From Desmodesmus armatus (lineage: Eukaryota; Chlorophyta; Chlorophyceae; Sphaeropleales; Scenedesmaceae), in the NCBI GenBank assembly GCA_007449985.2, contig VIIQ02000049.1, positions 62,001-126,000 of the forward strand: a stretch of 64,000 nt of DNA. The letters run 5' to 3'. Made by a program: the position numbers and the translations under genes. Positions 10,801 to 22,749 of the stretch are shown here, one piece after another. Every line of letters begins with the position of its first letter. The stretch's first letter is position 1. The notes under the pieces are model-generated. The model did not search any database. It saw only the letters and a list, made by a program, of their open reading frames with translations, and was not told where the DNA came from.

Positions 10801-13800
10801 TCCATCACCTTCTTGCTCCCCGCCTTCTCACCCAAAACTTGGCTGCAGCATGACACCGACGATAGCAGCATACACGAGCGACATGTCAGTCGACACTGGC
10901 GTCCCCCCTGGGTCGACCCTAGCAACACCGTGCACCTTGGGGAACAGGCTTTGTGCACGTGTGTGTGGGAGGAGGAGGGGGTTTCGCACGCACATCCATT
11001 TTTTCAGCAGCCGCATTCACCTCACAAATGCTTGCAGCAGTGATATCACTCATCGATGGTGACCTGAGCAGTCAGTGGGTGTGGAACAGTTCCATATGGG
11101 ATCCAGATGGCATTCAATAGCGTGACGTGTTTGCTTGGCAGCTACAGCCTGGTGCCACCCACCTTGACACCACATAGCTGTACTTCTCCCGTGCCAGCAG
11201 CAGTGCAGCCTCCTCTGCCACCTGATCCGCCCAGCCGTCTGTCAGGTGCTGGTCACGCAGGCTAGCAGGACCGAGCAATGCCAACTTCTCCCGGGCCAGC
11301 CTGGTCAGCTGCGGCCTGCTCTGCATCAGGATGAGCTGCTGCAGGGCAGTCTCGTAGTACCTGGGGGCCCAAACAAGGTGGACGTGATACACAGAAAACA
11401 ATTGCACAGTGAGCCCCTGCCTCCGGTGTGCGCTGCAGGTTGTGTGCAGGTCAAGATGCAGCACGCCCTGTTGCGGGAGTCTGCCCTTGATGCAGTTGTC
11501 AGCGGCTGTTGCAACGACATGCAGAACCAGCTGCAGCTGATCAGACGGGCGGTGAGTGCAGCTGATGGGACGTGCACTCATGGCAGAACAATCTTCAGCG
11601 CCCTCACATAGCCACAGAAAAACAGTGAGTTGTCTCAGCACAAGACTGCAGCCTCACTCACATCATGCCGTGCACCGTGCGCTGCAGGAGTTGTCCCCGC
11701 ATGCTGGCCCAGGCCAGGAGCTCATGGCGCCATGCATGCAGGGGCTGGTCTGCACACAAAAGCATGCACACCCACACAGCAAACGCCAGCAGGGCAGTGT
11801 TATATGCATCGCAGACTACGAGCACAGGGGCCTGGGGCCGAGCATGTTGACGTCATCCCAGAACAACTGCGTGCTTTTTGAAGCCCGCAGCAAGGCCACT
11901 CCATGTATGCCACGGGGACTTGACCTATGGATGCTGTGCAACCTACACCACCATGAAATGAAGAGGAGAAGGAGGGGCGGGCATCATGCCTTCTGGGCCA
12001 CCTGGGTTTTCTTCTTCTTTGTCCATAGTTCACAGTCAACGCAGCATGCTGGTGTTCAGGCTGTTTGACACCACCAGTGATAAGCGCACATGTACCACTG
12101 TACAGTGGTGCAGGACTGCCAGTCAGCTGTGGCACAGTTGAGCGCCGTGATTCAATATGCACGTGTCCCAGCCCCTGCACCTGGTAAGAAGGCGGCCTCT
12201 TTGACAGCAGCGGGTGTTGCCTTGGCCCCAAGGGCCTTGCGTACATCATCATTGCTCAACAGCCGCTCCTGGAAGTTGGCCCACTCCTTGGCATACACAA
12301 TCCTGAGGTAGTTCAGCGTCTGCGCAAGCACACACACGCACCAACACGCAGTGGTGATTCACACAATAGGCTGCAGGCTGGGGGCGTTGAGGCTGTGTTG
12401 TTGTGCCGCAATGCAAAGCCTACATGGCCAGATCCAGTGCCTGTGTGGCCTGTGGTATTGGGGCACCAGCACAGCTGCTGTTATGTGCATGACAGGCATA
12501 GCCTGTTTGCCAGAGCACACCATGTTCACTTATGTCTCATCAAGTCATGACTTGATCAGCCGCACGTCCTGAATGCTGCCACATGCCGTCATGCTGCACA
12601 CCTCGGTAGGTTCCTCCTGCTCGTTCAGCAGCACAACGTCATCACCACCGCCGCTGCCACAATTTGTCCCCATCTCCTGATTGGCAGCAGTCTCAGACAG
12701 TGCATACAGCACTCCCTCGCCATCTGAATCAACGCAGCGGCAGCGGCACAGCATTGAATCTCATGGCAAACAGTCCTTGAGCTGAGGTCACAAGCACCCC
12801 AGAGGCCTGCCTATACACACATTAGACAGCAGTGGCCTGATGCAGAGGCCGGTGTGCTGCACACGGCTCAGTCAAGTCAGCACTGCACTGCCGTCACAGC
12901 AAAGTGTACACTACAAAGCCATAAACGAACCCGACTGAAGGCAATCGCCAGCTTCCGCACACCATGCATGATGGAGCCGTTGGCGTTGTTAGTAGAGCGA
13001 ATTAGCAATGCAAGACGTCACCTACAGTGTGGCGTGAGTGTGGTCATACTGCGCGTCAACGCAATGGGCTGCGCTGTTGGCATAAAGGGATTGTTGAGGG
13101 AGGTGGCGAAGAACGTCAGGGCCCGTACAGCCTCAGCAGACTTGGGCACTGCTTCACCACGAGTGTGCTTCAGCATGTCGAGCAGCCAGCCCACCACCTG
13201 AATAGGATGCATGCAGCAGCAGGCAGCGGCAGCAAGGAAAGGGACAGGTGAGACAACTGTAATGGGGGGGTGCGCCGGTCGCACACAGGAGCTTGAAGGA
13301 TGGCACGCCACCGCGGGGACACTGCAGGATTCCTTGCTGGCCCGCAATGCAGGTGCTATTCTGGGGCCCAGCACAGTTGGCAGACGGTCGCACCCACACT
13401 GCCTGCGCGGCATATGCAGTGAACCACAGTGACTCTGCAGGCATGCTTCCTGCTTGCTTCGTGGCCATGCCGCCGACTGGGCAGTGGCACTGCCAGTGCT
13501 GTAACATCAGCCGCTGAGCTTCTGAACAGAGCCTTTTACCTGGGAGTAGAGCTGCCTGCGCCTCTTCCTGGGATCCAGCACATGCTCCTTGAGCTGCTTC
13601 TGGGCCTGAGCTAGCGCCTGCTGAGCAGCCTTGACAACCTCTTCACCCTGGCCCTTGGAGGCCTCCACAAGCTGGGCAGCCTCCTCGGCAGCAATAATGC
13701 GGTGCCGCTGCTGGTCAGACTTGGAGTCCTGGAGGTCACAGCAGGGGTCTGCATCGGTGCCGGTGAGGGCATATGTGCGAGGGCGGGCTTTGATAGCCGC

Positions 13801-16800
13801 AACCTCGTCGGCAGTGAGCTTGGTGCCTTTGCTGCTGCGGGCCAGGGCTGCGACAGCCCCCAAGGTCTCAGCCAGCAGCATCTGGGTGTTGACGTCTGGC
13901 TTGGTGGGTTGCCATATGAGATCCTCCTGCCCTTCTTTCTTGGGGCCTTTCTTGGGGTCAGGCTTGGCCGCCAGCGGGCAGAACTGCATGCACCAACACG
14001 GGGGCAGAGTGTGGACATGGGCCCTCTTGATGCCCCAGAACGACACCCAGGGCGTTGTGGCAAGCTGGTGAGATGAACGCAGTGTAGCACCAGTCAACAA
14101 TGGACAGTCTGTGCATGGTGCAACAGCTGTAAGTGCTTTGAAAAATATCATACTTGTCGCATATCAGCAAGTGTGGCCCATCTGCTTTTCGTCTACACGC
14201 CTGTGGCTGAGGTGTGTTCCAAGCGTCAGCGTGGCAGCTGATAGTTCCTTAGGCCATGATTACGCCGTACCGGGATGTCAGCAGCAGCCAGCCTGCCACT
14301 GAGTGTCTCCAGCAGCTCCTTGCTCCTGACCAGCACCTCGGCCGCAGCCATGAGGTCACCTGCTGAAGCCTCACGGGGCCCAGTGCCCTTAGGCCCTGCC
14401 TGCCTCTTGGATGGGGCTAGCAGGAGGAGCGGCACCTGCCGGACAGGACAGACAAACCCACCCCGCAAGACACAGATGGTGTGCAGTGCCGCGCATGGCA
14501 GTCTGATTGTGACCGGTCACGCTGGTGCTGGCCGACGCTGGCGCACACATCTGGCAAGCAACACCCCTCACACGCGCTTCACAGCATGTGTTACAAAGGA
14601 AAGGTATATGGGTGGTGTCAGCAAAACCATGGCGCCCCATGTGCACGCAAACCCGAAGCTCTCTCACGCCAACCCAGGCGTTATTGTTCCCCCTCAACAC
14701 CACAGCAAGCACTCCCCTTACGCCAACCCAGTCGTTCTTGTTCCCCTCGACACCACAGCAAGCACTCCCCAGGCCCCTAGCCCCAACACCAACTGACCTC
14801 ATCTTCCTTCAACATGTTGAGCGCTGCCAGCAGCCAGACCAGCCAGTTGAAGCAGCGGGTGATGACCTCAATCTGTGTCTGGCTGGTGAGGCCCCTCTGC
14901 CCCACTGCCTCGATTGCCGCACCAGCCGTCACAAACCTGAGAGGGAATGGCAAAGCAGGCGCAGAAACATAGGGTTGGCGCTCGCTGCAGCAAACATGTC
15001 AGCAACAACTACTTGGGAGGAACAGAGGGCATCAACAGAAGCAATCCTGTTGTTTACACCAATGGCAGTCGGGTTGTGCATTCACAGCAGTCCCAGTTGC
15101 ATGCCACCAGTGTGAGTCACCTTCGTGCCTCCACAGCACACATGCACATGCATGCAGACTGCCCTGTGCAGCTGCCGGGCCCAGAAGCGCCTTCCTTCCA
15201 CTTACTTTGGCAGCAACAGCCAGGCAGCCTGGCGGCCCTGGCCCCAGCCCAGGTGCAGATACTTCAGGTTGGCCGCCTCAGCGTTGCTCAGCAGGTCCCT
15301 TGAGCGCAGGTCGTCCACGATCTGGTTCCAGGCCTGGCTGAACACAACCTCACTGGACTGACTCAAGGGCACCTGCAGGGACGGGGATGGTAAACATTGC
15401 ATCAGCAAAACGCAGGGGTCACAATTGCACAGGGATGCTCCCGGGGCGTTTTGTGAGTGCGACAGCAGGTATCTGGCAGACAGGCGCTAGCTTCAGTGCG
15501 CTGAGACAGCCATCCTGGACATAAGATCAGTGCTAGAAGCAAACAACAAGACAAACAGCGCAGACGTCAGATTCACCAATAACAAGCCCGCAACCCCAAA
15601 AGAGTGCAAGCCTTACCAGCTGCAGGGCTTTCACTGCAGCAGCTGCTGCTGAGGTCTCTGTGGCTGCTCCTGCAGATGTGCCTGCAGCAGGCCCGTTGGC
15701 GCCAGCTGGGGCAGCGGCTTCGACTGCAGCCTTGCTTGCGGCGCCACCCCCTGACGACTCCTTGGTCTGCTGTGTGCCTTCAGGGATCATGCGCTGGTTG
15801 AACTTGTAGCTCAAGCGCGGGAATGCCCACACCAAGTCATACCACGTCCTGCCAGGATAAATATAGCAGGCAGGGCAGCATACGCGCGGCGGTGAATGTA
15901 AGAACACTGGTGTTTGAATACAGCAGCAAAGCTTGGCGAGGCAGCACCTTTCCAGCATCATCTACCCAGGTTTGCATGTTTCAGTCATTGAAGCTTGGCA
16001 GATGGTGGCTATGTGGCAACAACACGTTCCACCACCAGCACTACAATCTGAGGTGTGTGCATGCACCCATGCTTTGCAGGGCTGACTGAACTTACAACAC
16101 CCACTGCATAGTAATCCTCACCCACCCCGGAGCAGCTGCTCCTCTCCACCTAGCACCCCGCCCCGCCGTTCAACTCACTTGACATGTCCGATCCTCCGCC
16201 GCATGCCAAGGAACAAGGTACTGTACAGCGCGCTGATCAGCTGCCAGAACAGGCCGGTGTCATAGAACACCAGGAAGGCTGCAGCCACCCACAAGCTCCA
16301 CACAGCCAGAATGGATTCAGCCCAGCGGCTCCAAGGCATGCTGCTATCCAGTGGCATCAGCAGCTTGCTGACAGGGCCTGTGGCCAAGGGCTGTAGCACC
16401 ACAAAGAAGTCGAAGAGGACCTTGGCCAGCAGCACCAGCGCCCACAGGAGGGTGTTGGTGACGAAGCGTGGCCAGCTCTGGCTGCCAGGCATAGCTCCTG
16501 TGTGGTACAGCAGGCAAGGGGTTAGGAGAGCAGCAACACCCTGACTATGAGACAAAGAAAAAGTGCAGGAATGGCAGCATCACACCAGCAGCGAGATGTA
16601 CATGCCAAACAGCTGCACGCCGCGGGAGTGCAGGTGAATGTCCGAAAAATGTGGCACTGGCACAGCGACTGACAATGGGAACCTTGACTGCAGGTGTTTG
16701 GCAGACTTGGCTGCCCCTGAAGCAGCAGCTGTCACCCTCCTGCCCAGGGCTGGCAAGGGCTCAATGCAATGCAAAAATGAGGCCGTGCAGCATGATGCAC

Positions 16801-19800
16801 CGCCACAGTTCTGCACCAACAGCCCCACACATGTGCACACACCACCCGACCCATTGATGGTGACATGAATATGTTACTCCCCACCAACGCCATCGCGTTC
16901 AACAAACCGCATGCACTGGAGGGACGAGAGTTTGTCCCCAATCAAAGCCTGTCGTGGAAAGCACACACACGCACATACGCACCATAGGGGAAGTAGTGCT
17001 CTGCGGCACGCCTGCTGTCCTTCCGTGCCAGCATCCTGAGGCTAGACAGCCAGCGCAGCTTGTCAGACAGGGCCCCCGACAGCCAGTGCAGCAGCCACAG
17101 GCCCACATACACTAGGCTCATCAGGGCCCACACCGGAATGGTTGGCTGCTGCTGGCCGGGTTTCTTGAGCGCCTCAGTCAGCACCTTATTCAGCGGCCAG
17201 GCCGGCACATGACTGTCCAGCAGGACCACACAGCACGCCAGCCAGAACAGCAGCGTGGCCACGTTGTGCAGCTTGAGCTCTGGGCCGCCATGCACTGGCG
17301 GCTGCACAATCTGCTCGATGCGGTCGTCATACTGCTCTGCATGTGCCCGCTTGCCTGACCTCGACAACTTAGCCAGCCAGCCAGACTTGGCCTTGACCGC
17401 TGTCTGAGTCTTGTCCAGCTGGTACCTGCAGACAGCAGGGTGATGGAGCCACACGGGGACATCAGCACGCATACACATATTGTGCCTAAAGCTTTCGACA
17501 TTGCCAACACACCTACGATGCACAAGACGATGCTGTACTGATACTTTGACAGTCTGGCGTGGGCGAGAAGCTGAAAACCTTGCCAGCCTGAACACCATCA
17601 CTAGCACCAGTAGCCCATCACAGCTAACAGTCACCTAGCCGCACGTCAGAGGCACAACTGACTCTGTTAGCCCTCAAACCTGACCTAAGAGGCTGGGGTA
17701 CGCAAGTAAGGCCCTCTGGGCACCCTCATGAGCCCGAGGCTCGCTGGCTAGCGCCGAGGTTTGGACCCTGTCACCGATTACTGTACTGTACTGTTATCTG
17801 CCTGTGCGCACCTGACAGCACTGGGTGTTACCAGCAGGTCCAGTATGAGCAGGTCCTTGATCACGTGCAGCACAGCATGCAGGAACACACCCCAGCTGAT
17901 GCAGTCAGCCACTGTGAGGCCATGCTGCTGCCAGAAGCCTCCCTTGAAGATGGAGGTGGGCCCTGACAGGGACAGCTCAGGCACACGGTATGCCTGCACA
18001 TATCAGTGCAGCAGTACAACAGTACACTGACCACATAGCACTGTGTTGTGTGCGATTAGCTGGCTTGCCACGGACATGCACACCCATGCATAGCAGCAAG
18101 AGTGAGCAGGGCTGGCCCCGTGACATGTGTGACACAGCACGGCAGAAAGCGGCAAAGCACGGCTGGGCTGGCGGAAGTTGCAAGCAGTGGTGCCGCTGGT
18201 GCAAATGGTGATTTGACCAGCAAAGTACAACTGCACGACATTCGGCCGGGCTGGTTCTCCAAGGGCAGGTGGGCCAAGTGCACATGCAGGTGGTTGATAA
18301 GGAGTAGCTGCACCCACCAGGAGGGACACCCAGCACAGCAGGATGGAGTGCAGCATGTAGACCCTGCTGAAGGCTACAGCCACAGCAGCAATGCTGCGGG
18401 TCTCGACAAAGGACTTTCTGTAAACAGAAACAGAAAAGAAAGGAGAGGTAGCCGTGCAGTCACAGTACGGCACAGCACCAGCTGAGTAAGGTCTACAAGC
18501 ATTTGCATGCACTGCCTGTGCCTGAAGCCGCTGTCCCCTAGCAGCACCCGGCTGGTGTGCAGAAATGCAGCCACACAGATGTAGAGTAATGACGGACTCC
18601 CCTTTGTCAACAGTACAGCATGACATGCATGGGTTTGAATGCTGGGCTCCCTCATCATCCCAAACAGCTCTGACAGAGGATCCAAGTTTGGAGTCTAGAG
18701 TGGATGTACCCAAGCCTGACCGCTGTTCAATGCTGCTGCAGGTCTTACTTGAAGAGGTCAGCCCACAGGTCGTCAGTCACACGCAGGCTGGCATGGAGGT
18801 GCACCACCGGCATGCTGCCACCCGTCGATGGCGGCATCCATTCACTTCGATCCTGCTGCCCCTGCTCCAGCCACTTCCTCTCCAGCGCATCGCTGCAGGG
18901 CTGCCCGCCAGCTCCTGCGTCCCGCAGCTTTGCTGCCAGCTCTTCCAGCCTGCGTTTGTCTCGTGGGTAGCGCTGCTGCATCTTGGGCGTGGCAGGCTTG
19001 AAGAGAGCCTCTGAATACCCGCCCTGAACCCAGGTGGCCTCCACAGCTGCATGGCTGGTGATGAAGCGCCTCAGGAGGCAGTCCCAGGGGTCTGCGCCCC
19101 CCTCACCCTTGAGGCTCATCACCAGCTTGGACATCACCTGCAGCCGTCGCACGGCACCCACATATGTTGATCGCTCTTGTGTGATTGCCATTATGTTTTG
19201 TGTGTGAATGGCTGCAAGAGCCCCTGTGAGCGTGGCCACTACAGGTGCAACATGTTGTGCATGCATGCACTGGGATTGGGTGAAGGTTGGGGCTTCGGTC
19301 CTATGCTATGTGGCAGTGGCCAAAACGCTTCCGATGCATGCATCAGTCGTGATGTAACACAATGTCCAGGCTGGAGGCGCCCACTTGCTGGGAGGGTAGC
19401 TGACAGCCAGGGTCAGCTGACTCTGCAGTTGGCGACTTTGCAGGGCCCACAACACAGCCCACCCAGCACAACACAAACCCATTTCCAGTGTTGTGCGGTG
19501 CGCAGATGCCTACCTCTGGCATGCATGCTGACTCATTGAAGTCGTCGAAGCCAAGGCGCAGTGCAGGGGACTCCTTCATGTCACCCATGAGGCAGATCTG
19601 CTCCGCCATCATGTTGAACACAGGCTGGATAACCTGCAGGGGCACACACACACCATGGCAGCTTTCATGTTTGGTTGCAAGTTCAGTGCCACTGAGAAGA
19701 ACTGTGACACTCTGATCAGTGTGATGGCCGCTATGACACTCCTCAACAGTTGCCAGAAAGCTGATTTGGGTGACTGCACCACAGCAGGTGCCAGAAAGCT

Positions 19801-22390
19801 TGCTTGGAGCTGTCAAAAGGTAACAATTACACAAACAAAGCAAGCTCACCATGTCCAGGAAGATGCAGCCATCTCCAAAGAAGGCAAAGTCCTCCAGCAC
19901 CAGTTGGGCCAGGCCCCAGGCGCCCTCAGGCAGCTGCTGCCCAGGACCTGTGCCAGGCTGCAGGGAGGATGCACGACAACACAAGCAGCGCGGCACGCGC
20001 AGGGGTTCAAAACCTTGTTTATACACAGCAATGCCACACAAGCACATCACTGACGACGACAAAGCAACAAGTGTGGCCTTCATGCCAAGCTGTAATCTGT
20101 CAGCAGTGCGAGTAGGCGTGCATGACAAACATACAGAGGTGGCACACCCCTGTGCAGCAACACAGGCGCCAGGTCCTTCCAGCTGCACAGGCGTGCACAC
20201 CCTGATGATGTGACACGTGTTTGTCCCATCCTTTCGGTGTTCCATCCCGGCCACGCGGTTGCTACCACACGCACGCCAGCGTTGGTTGCCTGCTATGCTT
20301 GTGCACACACCTGTGTCAGGATGATCTGCAGCCCTGCGATCTGCCGTCCAGCCACTCGCTGAAGGTCAGCTCCACCATTGGCGGGCTGCTCCCACCAGCA
20401 CGTCAAGAACACGCATGCAACAAACACAAACACGCAAACCTTGAAAGCGCCATCGGCAACAGCCAAAGTTTTCTGACTGCCCACAAGACACAAGGGCTGC
20501 AGCCCCCACTCATGTCGGCTCATTGGCCAAAGCCTGTTACGCTGCACTCTTCTCGACCCGAAGCCAGTTTTGGTGTGCCGCAGCAATGTTGACAGGCTAG
20601 CCACCAGATGTGCGCACACCCAGTTGTTGTGCTGTGGGTTTGGCCTACCTGTGCTCTTTGGTATGGCCCAGGCCCCTCCTGCAGCAGCGCTCCAACCCGT
20701 GCAGCATTGCCCAGGGCATTGCGCACAGGCAGCAGCACACCACGCACAAACCCTTGGCTGCACACCCTCTCATAGCACAGCAGGTCGTCTGCTAGGTCCT
20801 GCAGCTCAGGCACGTCCAGTTGATCAAGCGGTATGGAGGGCTGCAGCCCCCTCGCAGCCGCCACACTGCTGTCACTGCCGTTTGTGCTGCTGTGGCCGTT
20901 GGCTGTGGCAGGGGCCAGCCAGCGCAGGAGGGAGTAGTGGGACTGCGCTGTTGCGCCCAGGACTCCACATGCCTGTAAGGGTGAGCCAGGAGACAGGTAT
21001 GGGGCAGGTAAGGCATGGAACTGTTGCAAGTGTGCCAACTGACATACCCCTGTCGCCAGTACTTGGCCCATGCACTGCCTGTGACATCAACAGGTGCTTG
21101 CTCCAGCATAGGACCACAAACTGGCGGACACAGCTGCTGCACTGAAGCATGTTGCCATCTGCTATATTATGCTGTAGGAGGGAATTCGTGATGCGGGCAC
21201 GCCAGGGGCACTGCGCACATTTTGCATGCAGGGTGGTGAACTTTGTTCAACCAGCAGCATTGTTGCAGCCATACACTGTACCTTATCGAAGTTCTTGCTG
21301 CTGAGCATGAGGTGGTAGAGCAGCCACAGCAGCTCAGGGGTGTGCCGCAGGTTGGCTGCCTCACTCCACAGCAGGAAGTAGAGAGACAGGTGCGCCAGCT
21401 GCTGCACCCACTCAGGTGTATGTGCCACGCCTGTGAAGCCGTGATCGCCATCATCTACAATTTTCATGAGTTCCTTGTCCAGCACCGTGACGTTACTCTT
21501 GGCCTTCCAGGACTGGTAGGGCCCCTGGGCGAAGTAGGCCGCATGCAGGGAGCCAATGGCCTCCTCGAACACTTCATCAAGTGGCTTCTGCCCTGCAGGG
21601 TGGCACACAGCAGCAATGGGCGGCACGGCAGGGCGGGACGGCGAACAGGACACAGGCTGGGTGTGAGCACAACATGCACTGTATCACTGTCAGAAACAGC
21701 ATGCTTGGGGCTGGCTGTTTTGTTGTGTCATCACAGTACAGTACAGTAGTTGTTGTACGTGCTGATACCCGGCACCCTGGCGTTTCCTTGCTGCAAACTG
21801 AAGTGCGCTGGGCCAACCCCTTGCTCAGCATGTGGCTCTTGGCAGTCACAGCAGCATTACCTGAATCCTCAGCTGCAATGACAGCAGCCCTGTCCTTCAG
21901 CAGGCGGACCAAGTGATCGGCTGCGACTGCACTGGTGGCAGGGGTGCACTTGCCCTGTACAGCAACAAGTCAGGAATGGGTGCAGCCAGCCTGTGCTGTC
22001 GTGACTACTGCCTGCAGCTCTTGCACATTCCCAGTCAAATTCCAAATGCTGCTGCTGGTCTTTATGTGGCATACCTGTTGGGAGTCCTCCTGTGAAGCAT
22101 TCACCACTTGGAAGCCAAAGGCACGGGCTTGCACGTGGACACACTGCAGCAACAGGCACACAGGGGAACACGGCAAGGAAGTGCATGTCAGGAGATGCTA
22201 CTCATATGAAGGAGGCAGCAGGTGGAATCCCAAAGTCCTGAAAGGTACAAGTATGCCTCACCAGCTCCACTGCCACAGTCCACACGGGCTTCCAGTCCGA
22301 GGCAGCATGCTGGTCAGCTACCAGCAGCTCTGCAGCACGGCGTATCTTCCCCCTGTCCTGTGGCGACTCCCCGGTCTTTGAGGGCCTCAT
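4891..22390 (-). CDS. GSL: 1,3-beta-glucan (callose) synthase, GT48 family, long-tail paralogue
   Basis: Plasma-membrane enzyme polymerising UDP-glucose into 1,3-beta-glucan. My 34-exon model stays in frame and gives 2,669 residues (plant proteins about 1,900). Exons: 22390-22262, 22143-22075, 21954-21861, 21592-21282, 20972-20649, 20385-20311, 19957-19850, 19633-19514, 19137-18749, 18417-18318, 17993-17812, 17425-16983, 16497-16179, 15848-15617, 15372-15206, 14936-14798, 14435-14271, 13983-13540, 13197-13026, 12723-12566, 12319-12181, 11749-11662, 11360-11163, 10842-10525, 10219-10124, 9914-9604, 9499-9276, 9108-9012, 8787-8423, 8063-7857, 7645-7538, 7315-6998, 6753-6416, 5953-4891. FKS1 domain 1 shows EAANLRHTPELLWLLYHLM and FVETRS. 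A membrane block follows (exons 11-13). The catalytic part shows WASMRGQLLQRTVHGMMYYE (about residue 1430), GEGKPENQNHAIIF, QTIDCNQD, RFHYGHPDVW, GGVSKA, SEDVFGGYN and VGKGRDMGFE, then GAAYAATGRGYKL and C-terminal membrane helices. The last exon adds about 354 residues rich in Gly/Ser/Ala, absent from the paralogue. Ends of exons 6 and 30 are the least certain. Confidence 0.93.
4946..5197 (-). repeat. Six 14-residue (42-base) repeats in the glucan synthase tail
   Basis: Within the last exon the protein reads as six consecutive 14-residue units, for example SAGSMGIGGGAALS, SAGSMGLGPDAAVG, RSGSMVGGLDAAGS and RSSSMGAGASAAVE, followed by two more diverged units. The core is (S/R)xGSMG followed by a Gly/Ala-rich half. 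The DNA period is 42 bases, so this is a coding minisatellite. Confidence 0.85.
5758..5786 (-). repeat. (ACC)n microsatellite coding poly-glycine
   Basis: A run of ACC triplets on the plus strand reads as GGT (Gly) codons in the last exon of the minus-strand glucan synthase, giving an uninterrupted glycine run in the low-complexity tail. Confidence 0.85.
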
Positions 22391-22749
22391 GGGCCTCAGG
22401 GGTCTTATTGTTCACCCCCTGAGCTACTGCCTATGCTGCATCAGGTCTGGCAGAATGCATCTGTGCTTCTGATCTGTGCAATTGCGAGCGAACCTTTGCA
22501 CATCAATCAGACGAATCAGATGAGGGCGATAAATGCAGCTTGTTCTATCTACCTACGTAGACAGCCTTAAAGCGCGCATGTAACCCGTGGAAGCTCAGTG
22601 GAATGTTGACTGACTCAGATCAACCTGCTATCAAACTTGCAACACTTAGGCCGCACGTCATTGAACGTTGAAGTTCATGGCATTTTCAGCAGTTGTGTTC
22701 ATCTTGGCGAAGATGTTGAAATCTGGACCATTTTAGCTCCCTGTCCCTG
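22391..22749. promoter_or_regulatory. Shared upstream region of two divergent glucan synthase genes
   Basis: Only 359 bases separate the two proposed start codons (22390 on minus, 22750 on plus), so the 5' UTRs and promoters must both lie here. I find no convincing TATA box; ATAAATG near 22529 is the only weak candidate. No long inverted repeat is visible. Confidence 0.6.

Noticed and set aside
13022..13026. Donor TGTAG/GTGACG at 13022 for exon 19 of the minus-strand glucan synthase
   Set aside because: It leaves phase 2 and breaks the frame with the next exon. The donor four bases earlier (ACT/GTAGGT, exon end 13026) gives LTPHY joined to GEGVLYAL, matching the paralogue's PHYDEDVLYAL.
17641..17811. 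Possible short mobile element in an intron of the minus-strand glucan synthase
   Set aside because: The stretch looks different from its surroundings, but I could find no terminal repeats, target duplication or second copy in the window.
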